From contig CAUYUJ010019074.1 of NCBI GenBank assembly GCA_963575745.1, forward strand, positions 112,570-176,569: a stretch of DNA of 64,000 nt, written 5' to 3'. Below, piece after piece: positions 50,091-60,560 of this stretch. The stretch's first letter is position 1; the number at the start of each line of letters is the position of its first letter. The translations under genes were made by a program, and so were the position numbers. The DNA comes from Prorocentrum cordatum. Its lineage: Eukaryota; Sar; Dinophyceae; Prorocentrales; Prorocentraceae. Below the pieces are notes generated by a model. It saw only the letters and a list, made by a program, of their open reading frames with translations. It was not told the DNA's origin and did no database searches.

Positions 50091-50355
50091 CCCTGGCCTT
50101 CGAGGATGGCTTAAAAGTAGCACCTCGCCATCGCTCGGACGTCCATTCCCTGTGTTTTTTTCGGGTTCGTGCGTGGTTTTTTCGCCAAATGATCAAGGAT
50201 GCTCCTCGATGGTCCTCGCCGAAGGAAAAATGCACACGTCCGAGCGATGCCAAGGCACCAGGACGTCGACGTCCCAATTCCTGTCGAGGTTTGAGGCAGT
50301 CCAGATAGATCTATAGGTCTGGGATGCTAATTTTTAGCGCTCTGGAAGGTCAGGG
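50091..50355 (+). mobile_element. Family A element interrupted by P2 (A9)
   Basis: Left CCCTGGCCTTCGAGGATGGC to TAGCACC; right GCACCAGGACGTCGACGTCC to CTGGAAGGTCAGGG. TC flanks both ends. Confidence 0.85.
50125..50254 (+). mobile_element. Family P element inside A9, GCACC duplication (P2)
   Basis: 130 bp, TCGCCATCGCTCGGACGTCC to CACGTCCGAGCGATGCCAAG, arms inverted. GCACC is present at 50120-50124 and 50255-50259; intact A copies have one such site. Confidence 0.9.
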
Positions 50356-50560
50356 TCGGGGAGGGTTTTACCACCGTCCCCTGATGAGAAACACCGCCGC
50401 CCCCAGGCGACCGACAGCCGATCGGACCAGTGAGGGCCTCCCCCCCAACATCCCCGATGAGAAGCAATGCATCGTGCACTCTGCCTGCAAAGTTGGAGCA
50501 GGCGCGGGCGCCCCGCGACCAAGACGCAGTGGTACTTGACGGGGACGGCGGGGGGAGCAT

Positions 50561-50689
50561 TCTGACCCTCCAGAGCGCTAAGAAATAGCATCCCAGACCT
50601 ATAGATCTATCTGGACTGCCTCAAACCTCGACAGGAATCAGGACGTCGACGTCCTGGAGCTGCTTTTTAGCCCTCCTGGAAGGTCAGGG
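50561..50689 (-). mobile_element. Family A element (A10)
   Basis: TCTGACCCTCCAGAGCGCTA to CCTGGAAGGTCAGG with the usual core. Lies 205 bp from A9 in opposite orientation. Confidence 0.85.
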
Positions 50690-50817
50690 ACGCAGTCCCC
50701 AGAGGTTCCGATCCTTTCCCCGGGGGCTGGTCTCGCATCCCGAGCGGTCTTCGACGATCCCGGGGCGCAGGGGAAGGCCCCGCGGAGGCAGACCACTACG
50801 AGAAGCTCGCGTATCTG

Positions 50818-50978
50818 AAGGGGCCCCAGGACACACAAGTAAATTGACACACATAAAAGGATTCCCCATATTTTCCCATATTTTCTGGGTTTGTGTCTTC
50901 CCGCCCAATTCCCATATTTTCCCATATTTCCTGGGGGATCGACGATTAATTGTGTCTGTGTGTTTCTTCCCCTCCTGA
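50818..50978 (+). mobile_element. Family D element (D9)
   Basis: AAGGGGCCCCAGGACACACA to GTGTTTCTTCCCCTCCTGA. Confidence 0.8.
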
Positions 50979-51297
50979 GTATCGTTCTTCGAAACGATTG
51001 AGGTCTGAGCAGGCGCCACATCGAATCGCACCGCATCGCATCGTGGACGGCACTTGGAATACCATGTGGGACCTGCTCCAGAAGAGGACCGTACCGTAGA
51101 CGGATCTGCCCTCTCTCCGAACTCGTGCTGCACCTAACGCAACTGCCGCGCTATCTACAGACGCCCCAGATGAGCCTATATACCCAACGACACCCAATGC
51201 GTCTATAGACGCCGGTGGCTAGAAAATGAGAGCCGTATTTGGCATAGGCCCGAGATATTGGTCTTCTAGAATCGAAGAACATAGCGCTGCATAAACG

Positions 51298-51422
51298 TCC
51301 GCGCGGACTTCTTGGAGGTGGACCCCCCTCCCTGGCGCGCTCCGCGCGCCAGGGGCGACGCCGGAAGCGCCGCCAGGAGGTCCCGGCGCAGATCCAAGGA
51401 CCCTGCGCGCGGAGCGCCAAAT
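51298..51422 (+). mobile_element. Family K fold-back (K4)
   Basis: GTCCGCGCGGACTTCTTGGA and CTGCGCGCGGAGCGCC at the ends, TGGCGCGCTCCGCGCGCCAG in the centre. Confidence 0.65.
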
Positions 51423-51524
51423 GTTTCTGTGCATGCCGCTGTCATTCCTTCGGTAGAATGGCACGCAAAAAGACGTACTAGTACTATATGTTCTCTTTGG
51501 AGGCGCGCGTCCGACCCAAACATA

Positions 51525-51656
51525 TAGTATGCCCATCTTGTAGTATATCGTTTCCCGAGCGGCGTAGCCAGAAAGCGCTCGCCACGAAGCAGATCCCATA
51601 CGATTTCTCGGTGCGCGCATCGCCCCCGGGGGGGCGACGCACACATAGTATAAGTA
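51525..51656 (+). mobile_element. Family O element (O2)
   Basis: CCCATCTTGTAGTATATCGT to GGGGCGACGCACACATAGTA; AAACATATAGTATGCCC before it may be part of the same element. It ends exactly where N2 begins. Confidence 0.65.
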
Positions 51657-51862
51657 CAGTGCGGGCGCGGCCGCAAGAAACCCTCGCAAGAAACTCAACC
51701 CTGGGAACCCGCGCGCGAGGTGCGCCTGAGGGGAAACCTGGAGCACCCTGATCGCAGCAGCTCTTTCAACGGCTGCGGGAAGTCACCGCGCAGCGCGAGG
51801 AGCGAAGAAACCCAGGATACCCTGACGAAAGGCATATGGTTTCTTGATGCGCGCCCCCACTG
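51657..51862 (+). mobile_element. Family N element (N2)
   Basis: 206 bp, CAGTGCGGGCGCGGCCGCAA to CGCGCCCCCACTG, same length as N1; TA flanks both ends. Confidence 0.8.
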
Positions 51863-51899
51863 TATGTTGGGGTGACGCAGATAGAAGAGCAGGCCGACT

Positions 51900-52170
51900 T
51901 TGCCCTCCTCCAGGGCGGCACTGCCTGCTCCTCCGCCGCCTCCGCATCGCTCGCCTCGTCGCCCAGGCCTCTGCGCCGGCCGCCCGCCGCCGCCGCCGAC
52001 CCTCGCCGACGCCACCGCCGTCGACGGCGCCGGCCGTCGGCCGTCGACCATCGCCGGCGTCGTCGCCGTGGTCGTCGTCGTCGGCCGTCGTCGTCGGCGG
52101 CGGCCGCCGCCGACAGCACGGGCGGCGGCGCGGCGCCGCAGACGGCGACAGCCTCGCAGCTCGCAGCAGC
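51900..52170. other. CGCCGCC/CGTCGTC-rich stretch, no gene
   Basis: Trinucleotide-like GC-rich DNA (GCCGTCGTCGTCGGCGG). Open frames on both strands encode only Ala/Arg/Pro-type low complexity. Confidence 0.4.
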
Positions 52171-52960
52171 TCCCGGGGGCGGCGACGTTTCGTTTCTGGG
52201 TACGACGCGCGCCGCGCTGGGGCCCCCAGGAGGCCCCACGACGGTGGCGGCTGCTCTGTGGCAGCTCGCAGGCCCCAGGCCCGGCGAGGTCTGCTCCTGA
52301 TCTGGGGGCCCCCGAGGGAGGAGCCCACGACAGAGGGGACAGTCTTGCAATTCACAGCCCCAGGGGGACGGCGAGGTCTCATCCTGATCTCCACGCAACA
52401 CCACGCTGGTGGACCTCCCAGGAGCCTGCAAGAGTGGCGAGAGATAGGCTGTGCGCAGCCGCCAGGGACGGCGAGGTCTCAGTCTGATCCGCCGCTTCGT
52501 TGGACCACCCATGAGCCACAGAAACTGGCGACAAGTTTGCAATCCGCAGCCCCTTGGGACGGCGAGGTCTCTTTCTGATCTGGGCAGGACTGGACACCCT
52601 CAGGAGCCCACAAACGTAAAGACTGTTTGGAACTTGCAGCCCCGAAGGGTGTCGGGGTCTCCATCTCATCTGGGCAGGACCGCACTACGCAGGGCCTCCC
52701 GAGAACCCACCAAATTGGGGACAACACCGCAATTCGCAGCCCCCGGGACGGCGAGGTCTCAGTATGATCTTGGTTCGACGTCACTCCGCTGGGCTTCCCA
52801 GGAGCCCATGGAAATGGGAGGAAATTTCGCAGTTTGCAAACCCCCAGGGAGGGTGAGGACTCATTCTGGTATGGGTAGGGAAGCGCTACGCTAACCCCCC
52901 ACAGGCCAACGTCAGTGGCCACAGCTTTTCACTTCTCAGCGTTCTGGGAAACCGAGGTTT
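52170..52960 (+). repeat. Family R satellite, first block
   Basis: About seven units of 90-100 bp, each with CGCTGGG.CCNCCCAGGAGCC, GTTTGCAAT.CGCAGCCCC and GACGGCGAGGTCTC plus TGATC. More diverged than the second block. Confidence 0.75.
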
Positions 52961-53134
52961 CATCCTGATCTTGGTACTCTGTCGGTCCTGGTACTGTCGG
53001 TCCTGATTTGGGCTCTGTACAAGCAAAGCTGAGCCGTTACATTTGTTAATGTCGAAACGAATTGTGCACTGTGATCGGCATTAATTCAAATTTAATGCCC
53101 GACATACTTGTACTAGAGAAGCCCTGTGCGGTAA

Positions 53135-56100
53135 TGTGAACCCGGGCAACACACTTCTCCGCTGGACCCCCACCAACAGCCCTTCGAAAATGGCGACAAT
53201 TTCGTGGACGGCCGCCTCCCAAGGCAGGCGAAATTTAGTTGGCGTCTGGGGAAACCGTCCTTCCGCTGGACCCCTAGCAGCCCTCGAAGATGGCGACAGT
53301 TTCACTGATCGCAACCCCTCAGGGATGGCGGGGTCTAGTTTGATTGTGCGTAAGATGTCACCCCGCTGGGGCCCCCAGCGGTCTCCGAACGCGGCGACAA
53401 ATCCGCAGATCGCATTTGACTCCGCGTAGGACGTTGCTCCGCTGGACCCGCAACGAACCTCAAACGTGACACTATTTTCATAGATCGCAGCCCCCCAAAA
53501 TTGGCGAGCTCGAGTTTGAATCCGCGTAAACGACACCCCGCTGGACCCCCCACCAGCCGTCGAAACGTTCGACGGCCGGTGGGGGGTCCAGTTCGCGGAT
53601 CGCACCCCCCCCAGAAATGGCGAGGTTTAGTTCGAATCCGCGTAAGACGACAGTCCGCTGGACCCCGCACAAACCGTCGAAAACGGCGACAGCTTCGCAA
53701 ATTGCACCCCCCCGGGGATGGCGAATTCGAGCGCGAGTCCGCGTAATACGTCACCCCACTGCACCCCCCAGCAGCCCTCCAAAGTGGCGACGGTTCCGCA
53801 AATCACAACCGCCCCAAAATTGCGAAGTCTAGATTGAGCCTGCGTAGGACATCGCTCCGCTGGACCACCCAACAACCCTCGAAAGTGGCGACGCCATCGC
53901 AGATCGCAACCGCCCAGGAATGACGAGGTCAAATTTGAATCCGCGTAGGATTTCGCCACGCTGGGCCCCGCGGCAGCCCTCGAACGTAGCGACAGTTTCG
54001 CTGATCGCAGCCACCCCCCCCAGCGATGGCGAGGTCTAGCTTGAACCCGCGTAAGACGACGCTCCGCTGGACCTCCCAACAGCGCTCGGATGTGGCGGCA
54101 GTTTCGCAAATCGCAACCACCCAAAGATGGCGAGGTCTAGATTGAGTCCGCGTGGGACGTCGCCCCGCTGGACCCCCCACCAGCCGTCGAAAGTGGCGAT
54201 ACTTTCGCAAACCGCAGCCCCACAGGGATGGCATGGCCGAGTCTGATTCCAAAGAAATTACCCTGCGACGTACCCAACCCATGTGTTTCAACGGACAAGA
54301 CGAATGTGTTAACATTTGTGTGGGGCAATCAAAGTGCAGGCACCGTTGTACGTCATGAAAGCTACGTGGGACACGCGCGCGTGGCGCGAGGTGCAGGACA
54401 ACCGCGCAAGAGCGATATGCGAGAGCCACAGGCTCCAGAAGGACACGGGGCGTGGGAGCGAAGAGCGAAAGAAGGACGCGCAGGGGGCCGAACCGCCCGC
54501 GCAGCAAGAGCAGAGGGAGGCGGCAGGAGAACAAAGACACGGACAAAAGCGAAGGCAAACGAAGGAACGGTGTCTTTTGTTGGCGGCCCGTTGAAAGCAC
54601 AACGCTGCCATGTCGACGCGGCGCCCGGAAAAAAATGGTTGAACCTGCTTTTAGCTACTGCAGGAAGCGAGCGAGTCCTAGCTCGCCCGCCAGTTTCTCT
54701 GCCTCCCGCCTGCGCTTTTCAATGCGCGGGCTAAACGCACGAACGCGCGCCGCTAAGTCCGCGGGCGGCCCGCGGGTGAGGAAATCCCGTCCAGGGTCGC
54801 GTATCATCAGCAGGTTGTCCACGGTCGTTGTCCTGGAAACCATCACAGGGAGATGCAACCCGAGGTCGCCCATTTTCTCCTCATCCTTGCACCCGCCGTC
54901 GATGATGACACCGCGGTGCATGCTGCGGCCCTGGCAGGCCGTGGGCGCCAGGAGTTCAGCATGGGCCCCCCAGCAACCCTCGAATACGGGGGCACGTGCG
55001 CAGGTCACAGCCCCCCCAGGGACGGCGAGGTCGAATCCGAATCTGCGTATGACCCCACTCCGCTGGGCCCCGCAGCGCCCCTCAAAAGTGACGACAGATT
55101 CGCAGGTCGCAACCCCCCAGGGATGGCGAGGTGAAGTCTGAATCTGCGTATGACCCCACTCCGCTGAACCCCCCAGGACCCCTCGAAAGTGGTGACCGTT
55201 TCGCAGGTCGCAGCCCCCCCAGGGATGGCGAGGTGAAATCCGAATCTGCGTATGACCCCAATCCGTTGGGCCCCCCAGCAGCCCTCGAAAGTGGTGACAC
55301 TTTCGCAGGTCGCAGCCCCCCAGGGACGGCGAGGTCTAATCTGAATCCGCGTATGATCCCACTCCGCTGGGCCCCCAAGCAGCCCTCGAAAGTGGTGGTA
55401 CTTTCACAAATCGCAGCCTCCCCCCCAGGGACGACGAGGTCGAATTTGAATCTGCGTATGACCTCACTCCGCTGGGCCCCCCAGCAGCCCTTGAAAGTGG
55501 CGACAATTTCCCAGATCGCAACCCCCCAGGAATGGCGAGGTCAAATCTGAATCTGCGTATGACCCCACTCCGCTGGGCCCCCCAGCAGCACTCGAGAGTA
55601 GCGACAATCTCGCAGATCGCAGAAGCAAGCTGGCACGCAGCAGCGAACGAGGTAAGAAGCAGGGGAGAAGAGGAGAGAAGAGGAGTCGCGACCGAAGCTA
55701 CTCTATTCAAAACGAAAACCCAACTCAGGAGGGTTGGGAAAAACAGCGTTCCGCTGGAACCCCCCGAAAGTGGCAACAGTTTCGCAGATCGCAGCCACCC
55801 AACGGTGGCGAAGTCAATTTTTTTATCCGCGTGGGACCCCATTCCGTTGGACCCCCAGCAACCCTCCAACGTGGCGGCAGTTTCGCAAATCGCACCCTCC
55901 CACGGATGGCGAAGTTTAACTTTACCCCGCGTGGGACCCCACTCTGCTGGACCCCCAGCAGTCCTTGAACGTAACGACAGTTTCGCTGATCGCAGCTCCC
56001 CAGGGATGGCGAGGTCTAGTTTGAGTTCGCGTGGGACGACCCCTACGCTGGACCCCGCACCAGCCCTCGAAAGTGGCGACAGTTTCGCTGATCGCAGCCC

Positions 56101-56310
56101 CCCAAGGCTAGTTTGAGTCCACGTCAGACGACACTCCGCTGGACCTCCCAACAGCGCTCGAATGTGGCGGCAGTTTCGCAAATCGCACCCCCCGGGGGAT
56201 GGCGAGGTCTAGTTTGAGTCCGCGTAAGACGCCGCTCCTCTGCACCCCACAGCAACCTTCCCAAATAACGACACTTTCGCAAATCGCGGCCCCCAAGGAT
56301 GGCGAGGTCG
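53135..56310 (+). repeat. Family R satellite, main block
   Basis: About 23 units of 100-103 bp with CCGCTGG.CCCCCCAGCAG, CCCTCGAAAGTGGCGACAGT, TTCGCAGATCGCAGCCCCCC and GGATGGCGAGGTCTA. Two non-satellite segments interrupt it: 54235-54960 (with a candidate exon) and 55620-55740. The latter resembles 56310-56420 (AAAACGAA.ACCCAAC.CAGGA.GGTTGGGA). The period is not a multiple of three. Confidence 0.9.
54655..54930 (-). CDS. Candidate terminal exon embedded in satellite (91 aa)
   Basis: Unidentified. After a CACGGCCTGCCAG acceptor the frame reads GRSMHRGVIIDGGCKDEEKM, GDLGLHLPVMVSRTTTVDNL, LMIRDPGRDFLTRGPPADLA, then a charged helix (SPRIEKRRREAEKLAGELG) and FLQ with a stop at 54655. It has the composition and amphipathic pattern of real protein, unlike the satellite-derived frames on either side. 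No upstream exon was found; satellite units would make up the preceding intron. It could also be a captured gene fragment. Confidence 0.4.
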   Translation of the reverse strand, partial: GRSMHRGVIIDGGCKDEEKMGDLGLHLPVMVSRTTTVDNLLMIRDPGRDFLTRGPPADLAARVRAFSPRIEKRRREAEKLAGELGLARFLQ

Positions 56311-56422
56311 GGGATAGGGTGGAAAGCGTGCAGGACTGATGAAAGAGAAAGGAGGCGGGTGGGAGAAGGTGGAAAACGCAATGCTTTATGCAAAACGAAT
56401 ACCCAACGCAGGAATGTTGGGA

Positions 56423-56530
56423 ATAAGCGTTTGGCGCTCCGCGAGGATTTTTCGGATCTGCGCTGGTCCCCCCCCTCCTTGGTGCGCAGAACGCGCCAGG
56501 GGCGGCGCCGGAGGCGCCACCGTGGGGTGG
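56423..56530 (+). mobile_element. Family K element (K5)
   Basis: TTTGGCGCTCCGCGAGGATT at the left and CAGGGGCGGCGCCGGAGGCG in the centre; the right arm is lost. Confidence 0.5.
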
Positions 56531-56711
56531 GGTGGGGGGGGCGTTTTGTTTTCTCGCTTTATGCAAATGCTCCGTCCTGCGATACAGCTCTGCACGCAGC
56601 TGCACGACGCTGCTGCACGCAGCTCTCTGGGCCTCCCTGGGGCGCGTCCAAACCAGGACTGCGAGGCGAATCCAGCCGTGGCGATGAAGCGCGGGCTTTG
56701 GACGCCCGAGC

Positions 56712-56894
56712 TGGGTACGGACAGAAATTGTACAATGCCCACCAACAAATGTTGTCCCAAAACAACAACGGCCGCTGTTGGGCAGGCGGCCTTCTGTCTC
56801 GAATTGACACAGGCTGCGGCGGCGAGGACAGCGAGTCCTGTTCAAAATGAACAAGAGATGCTGTTGGGCATTGTACCCGTTCTTTCCGTACTCA
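56712..56894 (+). mobile_element. Family H element (H3)
   Basis: TGGGTACGGACAGAAATTGT at the left and CCCGTTCTTTCCGTACTCA at the right; TTTGGACGCCCGAG precedes it as in H1. Confidence 0.8.
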
Positions 56895-57136
56895 TTTCGT
56901 TCGTGCCGAAGGGCAGCAGCATCGGCATCACTCTCTCGCAGCGCCATCGGGCGTCCCCTCGTGGTCGCAGCGCCGCACCCTGGCAACGAGCCCGCCGCCC
57001 TGGTCTGTGCGGGACAGGACCCCTGCCGGAGGAGGGGAAGTTGGGGGAGAAGGGCCGCCCCCTCGCATGCTGAGCCAGCCCGAGGCCCATCGAGGGAGGA
57101 GAGGGACGAGAGGACGAGAGGCATCGGTATCTCTTC

Positions 57137-57213
57137 CTCCTCCTCCTCCTCCTCCTCCTCCTCCTCCTCCTCCTCCTCCTCCTCCTCCTCCTCCCTCTCC
57201 TCCTCCTCCTCCG
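57137..57213 (+). repeat. (CCT)n tract
   Basis: About 25 CCT units with one CCCT break. Confidence 0.95.
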
Positions 57214-57595
57214 ACCATCGCTGCCCCCGACCCATCGCCCCCTCCCCCGGCGCCGAAGCGCGCTGCCGCCGGCGCCCGCCGGCGCGCCGGCGCGCCCGCG
57301 AGCCTTGGGGAGGCCCAAAAGCAGGACCCTGGGGACGACGCACGTCCGGGCACAACACAAAACCATAACCACAAGGACGTGAATCTTGCGGGAGGGCCCC
57401 TTTGGGGGAGAACCCGCTGACCTGGACATGGGCACTCTGGTTGTGGTTGTGGTCGATCTGGCCGTCCTGGGGCGCCACATCGACCACCCCCAATGCGAAG
57501 CTGGCTTCGGTGTTCTGGCATTTCCTGGCATGCGCTAGAACATCCCCAAGGTATGTCCTCGATTACGTAGGACCAAAAAAAGGCGTGAACCTAAA

Positions 57596-57742
57596 TTCGT
57601 TTGGCGCTCCGCGCGGATCTCCTGGACTTGCGTTGGATCCCCGACCCTGGCGCGCGGAGCGCGCCAGCCAGGGGCGTCGCCAGAGGCGCCGCCGGGGGTC
57701 CCCAGCGCGGACCCCAGCAATCCGCGCGGAGCGCCAACAGTT
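57596..57742 (+). mobile_element. Family K fold-back (K6)
   Basis: TTTGGCGCTCCGCGCGGATC and ATCCGCGCGGAGCGCCAA at the ends; CTGGCGCGCGGAGCGCGCCA in the centre. The flanks CGAAATACCCCTCGGGTATG and AACATCCCCAAGGTATGTCC (both sides) are themselves similar. Confidence 0.7.
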
Positions 57743-57957
57743 CAAGTTTACGGCGTGGACTCTTCTTCGATGTCTTTGGCATGCGCACGAAATACCCCTC
57801 GGGTATGTCCTCGGCTTGGCTGTGGCCGCTTGCTGTCCCCACCACGCCCCTTGTACGGTGCCGCAGCGGCCAGGACTTGCCAGCAGCCAGCGTGGGGGCC
57901 AGCCTCCGGGTGCCCCGAGAAGGGCCCTGAGAGGCCGCCTCTCCAGGGTGCGTCATA

Positions 57958-58088
57958 CCCTGACCTTCCAGGAGGGCTAAAAAATATCACCAGGACGTCA
58001 GCGTCCTAATTCCTGCCGAGGTTTGAGGCAGCCCAGATAGATCTACAGGTCTGGAATGTTTTTTTTTTGCACTCTGGAAGGTCACGGG
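57958..58088 (+). mobile_element. Family A element (A11)
   Basis: CCCTGACCTTCCAGGAGGGC to GGAAGGTCACGGG; the core is GGACGTCAGCGTCC, so the palindrome is broken. Confidence 0.75.
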
Positions 58089-58190
58089 ATCTGGGGCACG
58101 TTCTTGGAGGGACAATTCTGCCTGCTTCTAGAAGAACAACATCTGGGGTCGATGCCAAGTGCCGCTCTCACGTCCTCTGGGAGTCCGAAT

Positions 58191-58357
58191 AGATGAGGTC
58201 GGAAGATCGCGCCGCACCGCCGATGCATCGCCGATGCATCCCCGGTGCGTCGGCGACGTGGGCGATGCATCGGATCCGTCGGCGTGGAACATGTCGGGCT
58301 CCACGTTGCGCCGCATCGCCGATGCATCGGCGATGCGGCGCGAGCATCCGACCCCAG
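58191..58357 (+). mobile_element. Family L element (L4)
   Basis: GAGGTCGGAAGATCGCGCCG and GGCGCGAGCATCCGACCCC at the ends; GATGCATCGCCGATGCATC words within. Confidence 0.6.
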
Positions 58358-58536
58358 TAGGTGGCGACATCCGAACCCTACCCCACAGACGAATTCCGAA
58401 CCCTACCCCCGCCGCCCATCTAGTTAATTGCCTGAATCGTTGATCGGCGAGTGCAGGGTTCGGATTCCGCCGCCGACCCGTCTGTCCGGGCCCCATCTGG
58501 GAGGCCTAGAGCCTGGCATCCCCTTCGGGGACGCAC

Positions 58537-58702
58537 TGACCCGGGTTAATGCAAACCCGGGTCAGTCAGGCTTGACAGGATCCTGCAGAGTCCCGGAGGA
58601 CCTGGCCGCATCCTGCGCGCTGCAGCCCGAGTCAGAGCACCCCTGGCTCTGCAGGATCCTGTAAGATCCAGCGCTCTGGCTCTCTTCCGTTTGCACTCAT
58701 GG
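58537..58702 (+). mobile_element. Family M element (M3)
   Basis: CTGACCCGGGTTAATGCAAA, GACAGGATCCTGCAGAGTCC, CTGCAGGATCCTGTAAGATC. Confidence 0.5.
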
Positions 58703-58756
58703 TGGGCCTGTTTTCCACCACCACCACCAGAAGTAGGAGGGGCAGGGGGTCCTCCT

Positions 58757-58922
58757 CCTCCTCCTCCTTTTTCTTCCCCTCCTCCTCCTCCTCCTCCTCC
58801 TTCTCCTTTTCCTCCTCCTCGTCCTCCTCCTCCTCCTCCTCCTCCTCCTCCTCCTCCTCCTCCTCCATCTCCTCCTCCTCCTCCTCCTCCTCCTCCTCCT
58901 CCTCCTCCTCCACCTCCTCTCC
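58757..58922 (+). repeat. (CCT)n tract, about 165 bases
   Basis: Pyrimidine-only run of CCT with TTT and CCCC breaks, the longest on this strand. It encodes spurious homopolymer frames only. Confidence 0.95.
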
Positions 58923-59077
58923 CCCTCCAACTTGCGGTGGCGGTGGTGGAAAGCAGGCTCACAGCAATTCACCCCCGTCCCTGACAGCCCGATGGCCCCC
59001 CTCGCGCGCCGCCCCGGCTGCCCTCCGGCCCTCCTCCTCCGCCTCCCATGCTCCCCCTTGGTCTTGTTCTACATCCT

Positions 59078-59411
59078 TAGGGTGGCCACATGCGAACCCT
59101 ACCCCTAACATTATGTCGGGCGTGTCCCCATACAGAGGCATTTTCGACAGAAACAGAAAAATACACCAATAAGGTCAAAACATAGTCCAAAAATAGTCCC
59201 CTGACTATTTTTGGATTATTTTGGGGACATATTTTTTGTCGTCGAAAATCCCCCTGTAGGGGGACAGGCCCGACTTAACCCTACCCCCCCCCACGACTTC
59301 TGAGGGGGGGGTAGAGTTCACCTCGTTCGGGGCGCTCCCGAGCGAAGCGAACCCCAACCTCCCCCTCAGAAGTCGTGGGAGGTAGGGGCAGGTTCGCGTG
59401 TGGCCCCCTGA
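59078..59411 (+). mobile_element. Family F element interrupted by E5 (F3)
   Basis: GGGTGGCCACATGCGAACCC at the left and GGTTCGCGTGTGGCCCCCTG at the right, with the inner CACGACTTCTGAGGG/CCCTCAGAAGTCGTG hairpin. E5 interrupts the left arm. Confidence 0.8.
59114..59275 (+). mobile_element. Family E element inside F3 (E5)
   Basis: TGTCGGGCGTGTCCCCATAC to GTAGGGGGACAGGCCCGACT. TTA precedes and TAA follows, compatible with a TA-type duplication. Confidence 0.8.
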
Positions 59412-59759
59412 TCCTCAAGGGGCCCTTGAGCCTCCGAGACGCCTCTCGGGGGGCCCTGCCTCTCCTACGTCGCGCCCCTTCTTGTCCGCGTCGGCTCCAA
59501 ATTGAGGGTCGAATCCATGTCGAATCCTCGTCGAACCCACGTCGATTCTGCGTCGAATCCGCGCAGAGCCTGCGCTTGCATCCTTCTCAACTCCACGGCC
59601 CTCTCCCGGAATGCGCTCTGACTCTGAATAGAATTTCGAGGCGAATCCAGCCGTGGCGACGAGGGCCTCCCAGGATGCGTAACACGGGGAAAACGGGGGA
59701 GGGGTATCGGTATGGGTACCTTTTCCCCCTCAGAGTCTCAAGGCTCCCGATGCAGGAAA

Positions 59760-59990
59760 ATTCATAATCGAATCGAAAAATCGGATCGGCGATCAGAATG
59801 AACCGGATCGGCGGAAATCGGCAGCCAAGTCGGGAGGAGTCGAATCGACAGAATTCGCCAGGGTATCGAGGCCGCCAAATAATAAAACCGCAACCCAGAT
59901 CGGAGTCCCGAATCGAATCGGAATCGGAATCGGAGGCCACCGACCGAACTCGAATCGAATCGAACAGGAGGAATCGACGTGGACCCTGCG
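59760..59990. other. GAATCG-rich stretch, no gene
   Basis: Repeated AATCGAATCG / GGAATCGGAATCGG words; open frames reflect this and show no domain. Confidence 0.5.
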
Positions 59991-60022
59991 ATCAGAAGAA
60001 GAACACAAGGCATGAGCGAAAA

Positions 60023-60196
60023 CTTGTGGCGCTCCGTGCAGACTTCTCGGACCCGCGCTGGGCTCCCCTCCTGGGCGCGCGCTGGACTCCCCTCCCTGGC
60101 GCGCGGAGCGGCGCGCCGGGAGCGGCGCCAGAGGCGCCGCCGGGGGGGGGGGGGCCCAGCGCGGACCCGAGAGATCCGCGTGGAGCACCAGAGAAC
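60023..60196 (+). mobile_element. Family K fold-back (K7)
   Basis: TGGCGCTCCGTGCAGACTTC at the left, GATCCGCGTGGAGCACCA at the right; the centre is partly duplicated (GCGCTGGGCTCCCCTCC and GCGCTGGACTCCCCTCC). Confidence 0.65.
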
Positions 60197-60200
60197 CATT

Positions 60201-60361
60201 GAAGGGGCCCCAGGACACACAAATAAATACACACAAATAAAAATACTCCCCATGTGTTCCCATATTTTATGGGTTTCTGTCTTCCCCCCCACTTCCCATA
60301 TTTTCCCATATTTTCTGGGGAATCGAGGATTAATTGTGTCTGTGTGCTTTTGTTCCCTCCA
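60201..60361 (+). mobile_element. Family D element (D10)
   Basis: GAAGGGGCCCCAGGACACAC to GTGTGCTTTTGTTCCCTCC. It lies directly after K7. Confidence 0.8.
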
Positions 60362-60439
60362 GACTATGTTTGTTTGGCGCGTTTTCTCTCCTTCGAGCCG
60401 GATCCCTCCCCCAAGAGCCTGGACCCCTCCCCCCAAGAG

Positions 60440-60560
60440 CCTGGACCCCTCCCCGGGGACCCGTTTTTCCATCCCGAGTCTTTCTTCGACGGCCCCGAGG
60501 CCCGGGAGGGGCCCCCATGAGGCCGAACATAGGGAAGAACACCTCCCGTCGCGATCTTTC
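60440..60560 (+). repeat. Dispersed repeat Z (Z2)
   Basis: CCATCCCGAGTCTTTCTTCG, GGAGGGGCCCCCATGAGGCC and ACACCTCCCGTCGCGATCTT, aligned with Z1. Confidence 0.55.

Noticed and set aside
52170-56310. Regular spaced repeats as a CRISPR array
   Set aside because: Units diverge along their whole length with no constant repeat/variable spacer pattern, and the setting is eukaryotic.
56108-57493. Open frames of 461 and 281 codons on the minus strand (55336-57493)
   Set aside because: They consist of satellite R, H3 and the CCT tract translated; repeated peptide blocks shift frame from unit to unit.
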